A stretch of 64,000 nucleotides of DNA, taken from assembly GCF_018413465.1 (NCBI RefSeq), contig NZ_JAHCDK010000003.1, positions 248,001 through 312,000 of the forward strand. Reading direction: 5' to 3'. Shown here piece by piece: positions 53,913 to 63,618 of the stretch. Within the stretch, counting starts at the first letter, position 1. Each line of letters starts with the position of its first letter. The stretch is from Flavobacterium sp. CYK-55. GTDB lineage: Bacteria; Bacteroidota; Bacteroidia; Flavobacteriales; Flavobacteriaceae. A model generated the notes under the pieces. It was not told the DNA's origin, ran no database searches, and was given only the letters and a program-made list of their open reading frames with translations. A program made the translations under genes and the position numbers.

Positions 53913-53920
53913 TACTTTTG
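53913..53920 (+). promoter_or_regulatory. Promoter -7 box of the E1 dehydrogenase gene
   Basis: TACTTTTG matches TAnnTTTG, 33 bp before the ATG at 53954. It lies across an upstream in-frame start at 53918, which is therefore unlikely to be used. Confidence 0.5.
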
Positions 53921-53953
53921 GTCCCATATATAAAATTCACCCAATCTTTTATA

Positions 53954-55933
53954 ATGAATTTCGAAAGAAGACAACTCACAGACGAACAGCTTATAGACCT
54001 CTATAAGAGATTGCTTAAACCTCGTCTTATTGAAGAAAAAATGCTCATCCTGATTCGTCAGGGAAAAGTTTCTAAATGGTTTTCGGGAATCGGGCAAGAA
54101 GCTATTTCAGTAGGAATCACTGCTGTTCTAGAACCAGACGAATACATATTACCCATGCACCGAAACTTAGGCGTTTTTACCGGACGAAATATTCCTTTAC
54201 ATCGCTTATTCTCGCAATGGCAAGGAAAAGCCAACGGATTTACCAAAGGTCGCGACAGAAGTTTTCACTTCGGAACCCAAGAATACAAGATTATTGGTAT
54301 GATTTCGCACCTAGGCCCGCAGCTTGGAGTAGCTGACGGAATTGCCTTGGCCAATAAACTCAAAAAGAACGGAAAAGTAACGGCTGTTTTTACCGGCGAA
54401 GGTGCCACCAGCGAAGGTGATTTTCACGAAGCATTAAACATTGCCTCTGTTTGGGATTTACCTGTAATTTTTGTGATTGAAAACAATGGTTACGGATTAT
54501 CTACACCAACCAATGAGCAATATCGCTGTGAAAACTTGGCAGACAAAGGTATTGGCTACGGAATGGAAAGCCACATTATTGACGGAAACAATATTCTAGA
54601 AGTTTATGAAGAACTTACTGAAATTGTTGCCTCCATGCGCACCAACCCAAGGCCGGTTCTTATTGAATTTAAAACGTTCAGAATGCGCGGACACGAAGAG
54701 GCGAGCGGCACTAAATATGTACCGAAAGAACTCATGGATTTGTGGGCTGAGAAAGATCCGATTGAAACTTATAAGCGATATCTGATCAAACAAAGCATTA
54801 TATCTGAATCACAAGATGAAGCTTGGAGAGAAGAAATCAAGAAAGAAATTGACGAACATTGGCTGATGGCCAACACTGAACCAGAGATTGTTCCTACTTA
54901 TGAAGGTGAATTAAACGACGTATACAAACCTTATGATTTTGAAGAAGTTAATCCTTCAAATGATGAAACTGAAAACATCCGTTTGATTGATGCCATTTCA
55001 CAAGGATTGAAGCAATCGTTAGAACGTCATCCTGAGTTGGTGATTATGGGTCAAGACATTGCTGAATATGGCGGAGCTTTTAAAATTACTGATGGGTTTG
55101 TCAAAGAATTCGGCAAGCATCGCATCATCAATACTCCGATATGCGAAAGCGCAGTGGTTTCGGCCGGAATGGGCTTATCCATCAATGGTTACAAAGCGAT
55201 TGTTGAAATGCAATTTGCTGATTTTGTATCGACCGGATTTAATCCCATCGTTAATTACTTGGCTAAAGTACACTACCGTTGGCAAGAAAAAGCTGATGTT
55301 GTAGTGCGTATGCCTTGTGGTGGCGGAACACAAGCTGGACCGTTTCACTCACAAACCAATGAAGCTTGGTTTACCAAAACACCCGGATTAAAAGTGGTTT
55401 ATCCTGCTTTTCCGTATGATGCCAAAGGTTTGTTAGCTACTGCCATCAATGACCCGAATCCGGTGTTGTTTTTTGAGCACAAAATGTTATATCGCAGCAT
55501 TTATCAAGATGTTCCGAAAGATTATTACACACTTCCGTTTGGGCAAGCCGCTGTGTTGCGCGAAGGAAAAGACATCACCGTTATTGCTTTTGGCGCCTCA
55601 GTTCATTGGGCTATGGAAACGCTAGATAAATACCCTGATGTTTCAGCTGATTTGATTGATTTAAGAACGCTACAACCGCTTGATAAAGAAACCATTTACG
55701 CATCCGTCAAGAAAACAAACAAAGCCATCATCTTACAAGAAGACACGCTTTTTGGTGGAATTGCCAGCGATATTTGCTCAATGATTATGGAAGATTGTTT
55801 CGAGTATTTAGATGGCCCGGTAAAACGTGTGGCGAGTTTAGACAGTCCGATTCCGTTTACCAAAGCACTTGAAGACCAGTTCTTACCCAAAGAACGATTC
55901 GAAGATGCCTTACTAAAACTGATTAAATACTAA
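53954..55933 (+). CDS. Fused alpha/beta E1 component of a 2-oxoacid (probably branched-chain) dehydrogenase
   Basis: A thiamine-diphosphate E1 decarboxylase of 659 residues with both chains in one polypeptide. The alpha part (about 1-330) has the ThDP/Mg site GEGATSEGDFHEALNIAS ... ENNGYGLST. The beta part (about 345-659) has MGQDIAEYGGAFKITDGF, RIINTPICESAVVSAGMGLS and the conserved MPCGGGTQAGPFHSQ. Bacteroidota commonly use this fusion for branched-chain 2-oxoacids; pyruvate cannot be excluded. No E2 or E3 gene is adjacent. It ends at the hairpin 55954-55981. Confidence 0.92.
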   Translation: MNFERRQLTDEQLIDLYKRLLKPRLIEEKMLILIRQGKVSKWFSGIGQEAISVGITAVLEPDEYILPMHRNLGVFTGRNIPLHRLFSQWQGKANGFTKGRDRSFHFGTQEYKIIGMISHLGPQLGVADGIALANKLKKNGKVTAVFTGEGATSEGDFHEALNIASVWDLPVIFVIENNGYGLSTPTNEQYRCENLADKGIGYGMESHIIDGNNILEVYEELTEIVASMRTNPRPVLIEFKTFRMRGHEEASGTKYVPKELMDLWAEKDPIETYKRYLIKQSIISESQDEAWREEIKKEIDEHWLMANTEPEIVPTYEGELNDVYKPYDFEEVNPSNDETENIRLIDAISQGLKQSLERHPELVIMGQDIAEYGGAFKITDGFVKEFGKHRIINTPICESAVVSAGMGLSINGYKAIVEMQFADFVSTGFNPIVNYLAKVHYRWQEKADVVVRMPCGGGTQAGPFHSQTNEAWFTKTPGLKVVYPAFPYDAKGLLATAINDPNPVLFFEHKMLYRSIYQDVPKDYYTLPFGQAAVLREGKDITVIAFGASVHWAMETLDKYPDVSADLIDLRTLQPLDKETIYASVKKTNKAIILQEDTLFGGIASDICSMIMEDCFEYLDGPVKRVASLDSPIPFTKALEDQFLPKERFEDALLKLIKY

Positions 55934-55953
55934 GAAAGACTTATAATTATGCA

Positions 55954-55985
55954 AAAGAGCAGTTTAATAAAGCTGCTCTTTTTTT
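55954..55985 (+). terminator. Terminator after the E1 gene
   Basis: A 9-bp stem AAAGAGCAG / CTGCTCTTT with a 10-nt loop and a T run. Confidence 0.85.
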
Positions 55986-56080
55986 ATTAATTTAAATTCA
56001 AAAATTACTGAGTTTACAAACTTTCAGTTAGTCAATATTTGCTATATTTACGGCTTATTTATTGAAAAATATTGCTTGCA

Positions 56081-59000
56081 ATGACGCATCAGTTTAAAAA
56101 TCTGTTTGTTTTGTTTATACTTCTGGCTTCAGTGTCCGGATTTGCTCAAAATCTAATAACCAACGGTGACTTCGAAAGCGGAGGTGTTGGAACCGGATTC
56201 CAGACCAATTACTTTTTAGTTAGCTCAAACAGTGGCCCAAGAAATTATGCCATAGTTAGTGACCCTTCGACTATTAACAGCAACTTTAGTAATGCTTGTA
56301 CTGATCATTCATCAACTGGAAATAAAATGATGGTTGTTGACGGAGCTACTTCGGGTGCTAATAGTGATAAAATATGGGAAGCTTTAACTTCAACCGGTGG
56401 TGGAGGCGGCATACCTGTAATTAGCGGAACGACCTATACTTTTAGTTATTGGATTCAATCAATTTCAAACACCAACACTGTTGCAAATTCTGCAAACATT
56501 CAAGTAAAAATTAATAATGTCGATATTTCACCAACTACAGGGAGTAGTATTTGCCCAGTCACACTGTGTGGATGGACTCAAGTAACTTACACATGGGTAG
56601 CCACTTCAGGTTTTGCTCAGATTTGGTTGTTTGACAGACAAACTTCAAGTGCAGGTAATGATTTTGCATTAGACGATATATCGCTTACTGCAGCTCCATC
56701 TCCTTTATCTTTGACTTATTCAATTACCAATCCAACTTGCCCAACCAATACAAACGCAACTTTGTTTGGTTACGGAATAGGAGGAACACCGCCATATACC
56801 AACTATGCTTTAAGCGGTCCGGTGAATATTCCAACAAGCGCCAACGGACAATTTACCGGATTGGCACCAGGAACGTATAGTATTACCGTTACCGACAGCA
56901 ACGGCGGAACACAAACCCAAAACGGTATTGCTATACCCAATGCACCCGATATGAATTTATCGGCTACCCAAACTACTATTTGTGCCGGAGGCAGCACAAC
57001 TATTACTGCTAGTGGCGGAATGACTACCTACAACTGGAGCTCTGATATAGCCGACCCAACCATGGCTGCTACAGGTTCGCCACAAACTGTAAGCCCAACA
57101 CAAACTACAACATACACAGTAACAAGTACTTCGGTTCGTTCTGAAAATTTAATTTATAACGGAGATTTTTTCTTAGGCAATGTGGGCTTTACATCTGACT
57201 ACACTTATTATGCAACCAATACCGCACTAGTGCAAAAAGCATATGGCGTTGTAGCTAATTCAAACACGTGGGAAAGTGCATTTGCCAGTTGTTCAGAACA
57301 CACCGGTTCTGCAGGTAGTAAGATGCTCGTAGTTGATGGCTCAACATCAAATGCAGGCAATGATGCGTTTTGGTGTCAGACAATTCCCGTGACTCCGGGG
57401 CAAAACTACACACTGACATATTATCTACAAGCATTGGCTACACCAGCAAATGCTAGTATTCAGGTAAAAATTAACGGAGTAGTGGTAGGTACAAATGCCA
57501 GTACCTCAGGAACTACTTGCACTTGGACACAACCCTCAATTAATTGGAATTCTGGTGCCAACAACACTGCAAGAATATGTTTTTACGATTTAACTACAAC
57601 TGCTGCCGGTAATGATTTTGCAATTGATGATATTACCTTTTCAAGAACAAACAGCTGTAATTTATCTAAAACTATTACTATAACAGTAACCAATTCTCTG
57701 GTACTTAATATTGTTAATCCACCAGCCGTTTGCGCTCCAGGTTCGGTTGATATTACTTCGCCCACAGTAATTGGCGCAGGGAGCACTACAGGAACAACAT
57801 TTACCTATTGGACCAATGCAGCCGGAACCAATGCCATGACGTTAGCTGCTGCTCAAAACATTACTACTTCAGGAACCTATTATATCAAAAGCACACTAGG
57901 CGGCTGCTCAGTCATTAAACCTGTAACGGTTACTATTACTACAGGTTCAGTACCTCCGCCAACAGTTACTTCTCCGATTTATTTTTGTAATGGATCAACT
58001 GCAACACCACTTACTGCTACAGCTTTAGCCGGAGCAACTTTGAATTGGTACGGAACCAATGCAACAGGAGGAACAGCCTCATCAACTGCGCCAATTCCAT
58101 CAACAGCGGTTGACGGTGCAACAACATATTATGTTAGTCAAACGGTTGGAACCTGTGAAAGTCCAAGAATTGCAATAGTTGTAAGAATCAATTCAATAAG
58201 CGGAACGATAAATATCTTTTGTGGGGCCACAACAACACCAAATGCAGTTTTGTTTGATTGGAACAATATTGGTAACCGCCCTGATCTTTATAATTATTCA
58301 TACACCATCAATGGAGGTCCCGCAGTTACCGGAAGTACAACTTTATCTTCTTTAGAAGTTACGGGCGTTTTGCCCGGTCAAAGTTGTACCTTAACACTTA
58401 TATCAGCCATAGGCTATCCCTGCGTAACTTTTCCGGTAGTAAACACTTGCTCTAATTGCGTGGCAACAACAAACCCAACCTTTACACTTCCATCCAGTAT
58501 ATGTAGCGACATAATGCCACCACCTGCTTTACCAACAACTTCAGATAATGGAATTGTTGGCACATGGAACCCTGCCACCATCAACAACACTGTAAATACA
58601 ACTTATACATTTACACCCAACTACACTATTACACCTTGTGCCAATACTTATACCAAAACAATAAATGTAGCCAACCCACCAAGTGCAGGCTCTTTGAGTG
58701 GTAACCAAACCATCTGTGTGGGCACAACAACAAATTTTGTTCCTACAGTTACCGGTGGAACATGGTCTTCAGCCAATGCAGCAATAGCAACTGTCAATTC
58801 AACAACCGGATTAATAACAGGCGTTAGTAGCGGAACAGTTAATATCAATTATACTGTGGCCGGAACCGGTGGTTGTTCATCTGTTACAGCTTCAAGATCA
58901 ATAACTGTAACAAATCCTGCAATCGCAGGAACTTTAAGCGGAAATCAGAATATCTGTGTCAGCAATACAACTACTTTTATCCCAACCGTTACCGGCGGAA

Positions 59001-61144
59001 CTTGGTCATCCTCGAATACTGCTGTTGCAACTGTAAATAATTTAGGAGTAATTACCGGTGTTTCTGCAGGAAATTCTACAATTACATATACCATTGCCGG
59101 TACCGGAGGCTGTCCAAATGCAACTGTTACTAGAACTGTTTCGGTTTCGGCAATTCCTAGTGCAGGAACTTTAAGTGGAACGCAAAGCATATGTATTGGG
59201 CTTTCGAGTAATTTTTCGTCAACCGTAACCGGCGGAACCTGGTCATCAAACAACACCGCAGTAGCAACTGTCAACGCTTCTGGAGTGGTTATCGGAGTAA
59301 CTGCAGGTACAGCCATCATTACCTATACCGTAGCAGGAGTCAACGGTTGCGCCAACGGAACAGCAACTCGAAATGTTATTGTGTCAGCTAATCCTAGTCC
59401 GGGAATTTTATCTGGCAACCAAACCATTTGCCAGGGAACAATTACAACTTTCACATCAAGTGTTACTGGTGGAACTTGGTCATCTTCAAATCCGGCCGTA
59501 GCAACCATTGATGCCAATACCGGAGTGATTGGAGCAGTATCAGCGGGTTTTGTTACTATGACGTATACAGTAACCGGAACCGGAGGTTGTAGCAGTGTTT
59601 CAGCTACACGCACTTTAACCGTAAATCCGAATATAGTTCCAACCTTTAATATCATCAACAGTGTTTGTCAGGGAGGGACGATACCGCCATTTCCAACTAC
59701 ATCTCTGAACGGTATTACAGGAACTTGGGATTTAGCGCCAAACAATATGAGTACAACCACTTACACATTTACACCAACCGCTGGTCAATGTGCCGTGATT
59801 GCACAACATACCATAACCATTGATATTCCTGTAACTCCGTTGTTTGATTTGGTGCAACCTGTGTGTTTGGGAGCAACCCCGCCGGTTTTACCAACATCTT
59901 CGAATAATACACCACCCATTACCGGAACTTGGTCGCCAGCAACGGTTAGCACAGCAACAGTTGGTCAGACAATTTACACATTCAATCCTGACCCTGGTCA
60001 ATGTGTTGTAACAACTGCTCCAACTAGATTAATTGTTGATGTCAAAAGCATTGATACTCCTGATTTTCCACCATTAAGCCCAATATGTGAAGGCGATATT
60101 GCTCCGGTTTTAGGAAACACTTCACCCAACGGAATCACAGGAACTTGGTCACCGGCTACAGTAAGTAATACTGTGGATCAAAGCTATACATTTACACCAA
60201 CACCCGGGTTATGTGCCTATACGCAAACCTTGAGTATGACACTTATTCGAAAAATAAATCCGGATTTTGCAGCCATCCCGGCGTTTTGTAAAGACACACC
60301 GGCTCCTGCTTTGAGTACCGTTTCTCCGAATGGAATTACAGGAACTTGGCAACCTTCAACAACTATTGACAATACGGTGAGTGGCGATTTTGATTATGTC
60401 TTTACACCTGATGGAACGCAGTGTGCCAACCCACAAACCTTGACCGTAACTATTACTGAACCAACCGTTCCGGATTTTAGTGATTTTGGCGTTTGTGTCG
60501 GGTCAACACCACCGCTGTTAAGTCCTATTTCTAACAACGGAATTACCGGAACTTGGAATCCAGCAATAGTTGATAATATTTTGAGCGGAAGTTATGAGTT
60601 TACACCTGATGCTGGTCAATGCGCTACCAATAAATTTATTAATGTAACCATCAATCAATACACTTTAAATTCAATCGAAGGTTTTGTAACCAATTATTTT
60701 GAAGAAAACCAAATTGTCACCATTTTGGCTACAGATGCAGGAAATTATTTATATCAATTGGATTACGGACCATTGCAAGAAGAAAATGTGTTTCAGAATG
60801 TAAGCCCCGGAATTCATACTATCAAAGTAATTGATGCCAACGGATGCTCAAGCCCGATATCTGATGAAATTTTGGTGGTAAATTACCCTAAATTCTTCAC
60901 GCCTAATGATGACAATTACAACGACACCTGGAACATTGATGGTTTGAGTGACCAAGATGGATGTTTGATTTCAATCTTTGACAGATATGGCAAACTACTC
61001 AAACAAATCAGTCCAAAAGGAAAAGGTTGGGACGGAACTTATAATGGTGAACGAATGCCGGGAACTGATTATTGGTTTACGGTTGAATATACCGAAAAAG
61101 GCGCTAGAAAAACCTTTAAATCACATTTTTCACTCAAGAGATAA
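56081..61144 (+). CDS. Large secreted repeat protein with T9SS type B sorting domain
   Basis: A 1687-residue surface or secreted protein. The ATG at 56081 gives the signal peptide MTHQFKNLFVLFILLASVSG...AQ. Two carbohydrate-binding-like modules start NLITNGDFESGG (about 25) and NLIYNGDFFLGN (about 355). Between them is an SprB-like unit (TYSITNPTCPTNTNATLFGY). Four Ig-like BIG_2 repeats of about 80 residues (SLSGNQTICVGTTTNFVPT type) span about 865-1180. Five repeats of about 70 residues with NGITGTW and FTPxxGQC follow to about 1525. The C-terminal domain from about 1601 (FFTPNDDNYNDTWNIDGL ... FSLKR) is the gliding-associated T9SS type B signal. It is probably an adhesin; the ligand is unknown. 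Confidence 0.93.
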   Translation: MTHQFKNLFVLFILLASVSGFAQNLITNGDFESGGVGTGFQTNYFLVSSNSGPRNYAIVSDPSTINSNFSNACTDHSSTGNKMMVVDGATSGANSDKIWEALTSTGGGGGIPVISGTTYTFSYWIQSISNTNTVANSANIQVKINNVDISPTTGSSICPVTLCGWTQVTYTWVATSGFAQIWLFDRQTSSAGNDFALDDISLTAAPSPLSLTYSITNPTCPTNTNATLFGYGIGGTPPYTNYALSGPVNIPTSANGQFTGLAPGTYSITVTDSNGGTQTQNGIAIPNAPDMNLSATQTTICAGGSTTITASGGMTTYNWSSDIADPTMAATGSPQTVSPTQTTTYTVTSTSVRSENLIYNGDFFLGNVGFTSDYTYYATNTALVQKAYGVVANSNTWESAFASCSEHTGSAGSKMLVVDGSTSNAGNDAFWCQTIPVTPGQNYTLTYYLQALATPANASIQVKINGVVVGTNASTSGTTCTWTQPSINWNSGANNTARICFYDLTTTAAGNDFAIDDITFSRTNSCNLSKTITITVTNSLVLNIVNPPAVCAPGSVDITSPTVIGAGSTTGTTFTYWTNAAGTNAMTLAAAQNITTSGTYYIKSTLGGCSVIKPVTVTITTGSVPPPTVTSPIYFCNGSTATPLTATALAGATLNWYGTNATGGTASSTAPIPSTAVDGATTYYVSQTVGTCESPRIAIVVRINSISGTINIFCGATTTPNAVLFDWNNIGNRPDLYNYSYTINGGPAVTGSTTLSSLEVTGVLPGQSCTLTLISAIGYPCVTFPVVNTCSNCVATTNPTFTLPSSICSDIMPPPALPTTSDNGIVGTWNPATINNTVNTTYTFTPNYTITPCANTYTKTINVANPPSAGSLSGNQTICVGTTTNFVPTVTGGTWSSANAAIATVNSTTGLITGVSSGTVNINYTVAGTGGCSSVTASRSITVTNPAIAGTLSGNQNICVSNTTTFIPTVTGGTWSSSNTAVATVNNLGVITGVSAGNSTITYTIAGTGGCPNATVTRTVSVSAIPSAGTLSGTQSICIGLSSNFSSTVTGGTWSSNNTAVATVNASGVVIGVTAGTAIITYTVAGVNGCANGTATRNVIVSANPSPGILSGNQTICQGTITTFTSSVTGGTWSSSNPAVATIDANTGVIGAVSAGFVTMTYTVTGTGGCSSVSATRTLTVNPNIVPTFNIINSVCQGGTIPPFPTTSLNGITGTWDLAPNNMSTTTYTFTPTAGQCAVIAQHTITIDIPVTPLFDLVQPVCLGATPPVLPTSSNNTPPITGTWSPATVSTATVGQTIYTFNPDPGQCVVTTAPTRLIVDVKSIDTPDFPPLSPICEGDIAPVLGNTSPNGITGTWSPATVSNTVDQSYTFTPTPGLCAYTQTLSMTLIRKINPDFAAIPAFCKDTPAPALSTVSPNGITGTWQPSTTIDNTVSGDFDYVFTPDGTQCANPQTLTVTITEPTVPDFSDFGVCVGSTPPLLSPISNNGITGTWNPAIVDNILSGSYEFTPDAGQCATNKFINVTINQYTLNSIEGFVTNYFEENQIVTILATDAGNYLYQLDYGPLQEENVFQNVSPGIHTIKVIDANGCSSPISDEILVVNYPKFFTPNDDNYNDTWNIDGLSDQDGCLISIFDRYGKLLKQISPKGKGWDGTYNGERMPGTDYWFTVEYTEKGARKTFKSHFSLKR

Positions 61145-61147
61145 TAC

Positions 61148-61176
61148 AAAAAGCTTCCCAAAACAGGAAGCTTTTT
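61148..61176. terminator. Bidirectional terminator
   Basis: An 11-bp stem AAAAAGCTTCC / GGAAGCTTTTT with a 7-nt loop, between the convergent adhesin and OsmC genes. Confidence 0.9.
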
Positions 61177-61196
61177 TTATAGGTTAAAGCAAAAAA

Positions 61197-61607
61197 TTAA
61201 TTAAGCTGGTATTGCACCGAAATCTTCGTTTTCAACAATTTTGAAATCGGACAATTGGCCTCGGCGTCTTTGACCAATTCCTCAAACTTAGCTGAATCAA
61301 TTCCGTCTACTTGCGCAGTTAAATTTAAGTTTGAAGCGACAATGCTGCCATCTTCAAAAACAATTTCGCAATCAGTTTTGAGCTCAGTTGCCGTAAATCC
61401 GGCCGCTTGCAAATTAAAAGCCAATTTCATCGAGAAACAGCCTGCATGAGCTGCGCCAATGAGTTCTTCAGGGTTGGTTCCAACACCGCTTTCAAATCGA
61501 GAACCAAATGAATACTGAGTTTGATTAAGTACTGTACTTTGTGTTGTTAAATGTCCTTTGCCGTCTTTTCCTGAGCCATTCCAAACAGCGGTTGCTTTGC
61601 GTTTCAT
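61197..61607 (-). CDS. OsmC family peroxiredoxin-like protein
   Basis: A 136-residue OsmC-type thiol peroxidase acting on organic hydroperoxides. The N-terminal MKRKATAVWNGSGKDGKGHLTTQS is typical of OsmC rather than Ohr. The two redox cysteines lie in GAAHAGCFSMKL (about residue 57) and EANCPISKLLK (near 122). It starts 22 bp after the maleate-isomerase-like gene and may be in its operon. Confidence 0.92.
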   Translation of the reverse strand: MKRKATAVWNGSGKDGKGHLTTQSTVLNQTQYSFGSRFESGVGTNPEELIGAAHAGCFSMKLAFNLQAAGFTATELKTDCEIVFEDGSIVASNLNLTAQVDGIDSAKFEELVKDAEANCPISKLLKTKISVQYQLN

Positions 61608-61629
61608 AGTTTGATTGTTTTAAGGATGA

Positions 61630-62379
61630 TTAATATTTCCCGCTCAGCAGCTCGCCACCCATAGTTGATTTGGCTTCAATACCCAGTTTTTTCATCATTT
61701 CATACGTAGTACAAACGGCCGCTGATGTAACCGGAATCCCGCATTCTGCCTGCATCAAATCAATAGCTTCGAGCGATGGCATTTGCACACAAGCCGAAGC
61801 CACCAAAACATCCACATCGGTCAAATCAAGTTGTTTGTAAATATGGAGCAAATTAAGCGGATTCTGCGCCGCCACTTCTAAATTATCCGGAATCTCCAAC
61901 GCAATGCTCTCTTTGACTTTGATACCTTGGTGTTCAATATAATCAACCACCTTATCGGTCAACGGTCGCATATACGGTGTAATAATTGAAATCTGTTTCG
62001 CACCCAAAACCTTTAAACCATTAATCAGCGCACCGGCCGACGTCACAATCGGAGTAGGGAAGCCGTTGGCCATCGTTTCTTGGTGCAAGTTTACTTCAGA
62101 CACACAATGATAACCGCGTCCCATACTCATAATCGCTACCAAGCACGCATAACCCATCACATCAACCTGCGCATCCGAGAGTTCTGTGGCGCATTTCAAA
62201 CTCATGGCATCCATGGCCGCAAGCTCTTCTTGGGTTACTTTTTTCATGCGCATTCTGCTGCTGTGAAACGTAAATCGCTCGGGCAAAATCGTCTCGCGCG
62301 CTCTAAAAATAGCAGGAATTTCGGTTTCCATCGTTACGTTTGACGACGGTACAATTTGACCAATTCTATATTTTTTCAT
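61630..62379 (-). CDS. Maleate cis-trans isomerase-like protein (Asp/Glu racemase superfamily)
   Basis: A 249-residue enzyme predicted to isomerise maleate to fumarate. RIGQIVPSSNVTMETEIPAI is the family start. The two catalytic cysteines expected for maleate isomerase appear as Cys79 (GYACLVAIMSMG) and Cys197 (ASACVQMPSLE); their spacing of 118 residues equals that of the studied Nocardia enzyme (Cys76/Cys194, from memory). Arylmalonate decarboxylase and related racemases share the fold, so the substrate is inferred from motifs and from the neighbouring gentisate dioxygenase and FAH hydrolase genes. Confidence 0.85.
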   Translation of the reverse strand: MKKYRIGQIVPSSNVTMETEIPAIFRARETILPERFTFHSSRMRMKKVTQEELAAMDAMSLKCATELSDAQVDVMGYACLVAIMSMGRGYHCVSEVNLHQETMANGFPTPIVTSAGALINGLKVLGAKQISIITPYMRPLTDKVVDYIEHQGIKVKESIALEIPDNLEVAAQNPLNLLHIYKQLDLTDVDVLVASACVQMPSLEAIDLMQAECGIPVTSAAVCTTYEMMKKLGIEAKSTMGGELLSGKY

Positions 62380-62399
62380 GTAATTCTATTTTATTTTTT

Positions 62400-62625
62400 T
62401 GGGGCGAGCCGGCGGTTGCAAGCCTGTTTTTCTTATTCATGTTATGGTCCGCCGTCGGGCTATTCGCGGTGCGCGGCACCTTGCTGCTATCCCTCTCGCA
62501 ACTCGTACTAACTTGAAACAATAGATTTGGTTGCAATCATAAGATATACCTCAAGTCCACCGGACTTGCTCCTTTTATTTCACCCGAGGCTTTAGCCGAA
62601 CTGAGCGAAGCTAAATCTAACGCGA
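62400..62625. repeat. Interspersed repeat family 2 (copy b) and hairpins between catabolic genes
   Basis: A 258-bp gap (62380-62637). It contains GGGGCGAGCCGGCGG, a perfect short hairpin GGTGC-GCG-GCACC (62470-62482), GCTGCTATCCCTCTCGC (62493-62509, the reverse of the family 2 opening at 26812) and a second hairpin AAGTCC-ACC-GGACTT (62554-62568). The high local GC contrasts with the flanks. No gene is seen. Confidence 0.55.
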
Positions 62626-62637
62626 AACATTTGAATT

Positions 62638-63546
62638 CTAAATTTCTTTTACAGTATTAATGATTGTTCCAATTTTTTCAACAGTCGCTTCAACCACGTC
62701 TCCGTCGTATAACCATTCTTGCGGATTATGTCCGGCGCCAACGCCAGAAGGTGTTCCGGTAGCAATAATATCACCGGGCTCAATGGTAAACACTGTGCTT
62801 AAATCTTCTATCAAATCAGTAATATTAAACAACATGAATTTCGTGTTGGCATTTTGTTTTTCAACGCCGTTTACTTTTAAACTCAAATTCAAATTGTGCG
62901 GATCAGCAATTTCATCTCTCGTTACCAAATACGGACCCATCGGAGCAAAGGTGTCTTGCCCTTTAGATACAATCCATTGGCCTTCACGACGGCAATCGCG
63001 CGCAGAAATATCATTGATCACCGTGTAACCAAAAACATAATCCATGGCCTCGGTTTTCGGAACATATTTACCGGTTTTGCCAATAATCACGGCCAATTCC
63101 ACTTCCCAATCCAACTGAGCGGTCAGCTTTGTATTCTTGATGATTTGTGTATTTGTAGCCGTAACTGTGGTAGGCGGTTTTGAAAAAATAATCGGCTTTT
63201 GCGGAAGCTTTCCGGTCGTGTCTAAAGTTCTCGCGCTTTCGGCTACATGTTCCGTATAATTCAAACCAATACCAATAATGTTTTTACGCGGACGCTGAAT
63301 CGGAGCGAGCAATGTTACTTCAGAAAGCGGCAGACCAATTTTGGCAATGTATTCCTGAGGTGTATCGGCCAGTAAATCGTTGATTTCATCAATCACTTCA
63401 ATGCCCATATCAATCAAATCGAGCATATCATCGGGCAACGGAAAATTGACAACATCGCCAAAATCTTCCATATCAATCACTAAATCATTCCATAAAAAAC
63501 CCAATCGCGGCGCTTGGTCGTTGTGGGTGTAGGTGAGTAATTTCAT
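62638..63546 (-). CDS. Fumarylacetoacetate hydrolase family protein, probable maleyl-/fumarylpyruvate hydrolase
   Basis: A 302-residue FAH-fold metal hydrolase. Motifs are IIGIGLNYTEHVAES, the acidic metal site DWEVELAVIIGKTGKYV, NDISARDCRREGQW, KGQDTFAPMGPYLV and the C-terminal GDIIATGTPSGVGAGH. Family members cleave C-C bonds of 2,4-diketo acids. Beside gentisate 1,2-dioxygenase the likely substrate is maleylpyruvate or fumarylpyruvate. The maleate-isomerase-like gene downstream favours direct cleavage of maleylpyruvate to maleate and pyruvate, which is inference. No glutathione-type maleylpyruvate isomerase is visible in the window. Confidence 0.88.
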   Translation of the reverse strand: MKLLTYTHNDQAPRLGFLWNDLVIDMEDFGDVVNFPLPDDMLDLIDMGIEVIDEINDLLADTPQEYIAKIGLPLSEVTLLAPIQRPRKNIIGIGLNYTEHVAESARTLDTTGKLPQKPIIFSKPPTTVTATNTQIIKNTKLTAQLDWEVELAVIIGKTGKYVPKTEAMDYVFGYTVINDISARDCRREGQWIVSKGQDTFAPMGPYLVTRDEIADPHNLNLSLKVNGVEKQNANTKFMLFNITDLIEDLSTVFTIEPGDIIATGTPSGVGAGHNPQEWLYDGDVVEATVEKIGTIINTVKEI

Positions 63547-63570
63547 TTTTGTTCTTTTTTTATTTTTTTA

Positions 63571-63601
63571 AACCTACAAGGTTTTGAAAACCTCGCAGGT
63601 T
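63571..63601. repeat. Palindromic intergenic repeat (AACCTxCxAGGTTTT type)
   Basis: AACCTACAAGGTTTT and its near inverse AAAACCTCGCAGGTT (13 of 15 pair) around a single G. I recognise this as a palindrome common between flavobacterial genes. It lies between the dioxygenase and FAH genes and could attenuate transcription. Confidence 0.6.
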
Positions 63602-63618
63602 GTTTTGAAAATTATACT

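Noticed and set aside
58648..59658. Long minus-strand ORFs inside the T9SS type B gene
   Set aside because: They mirror the repetitive Thr/Val-rich coding strand and lack any start context or recognisable family.
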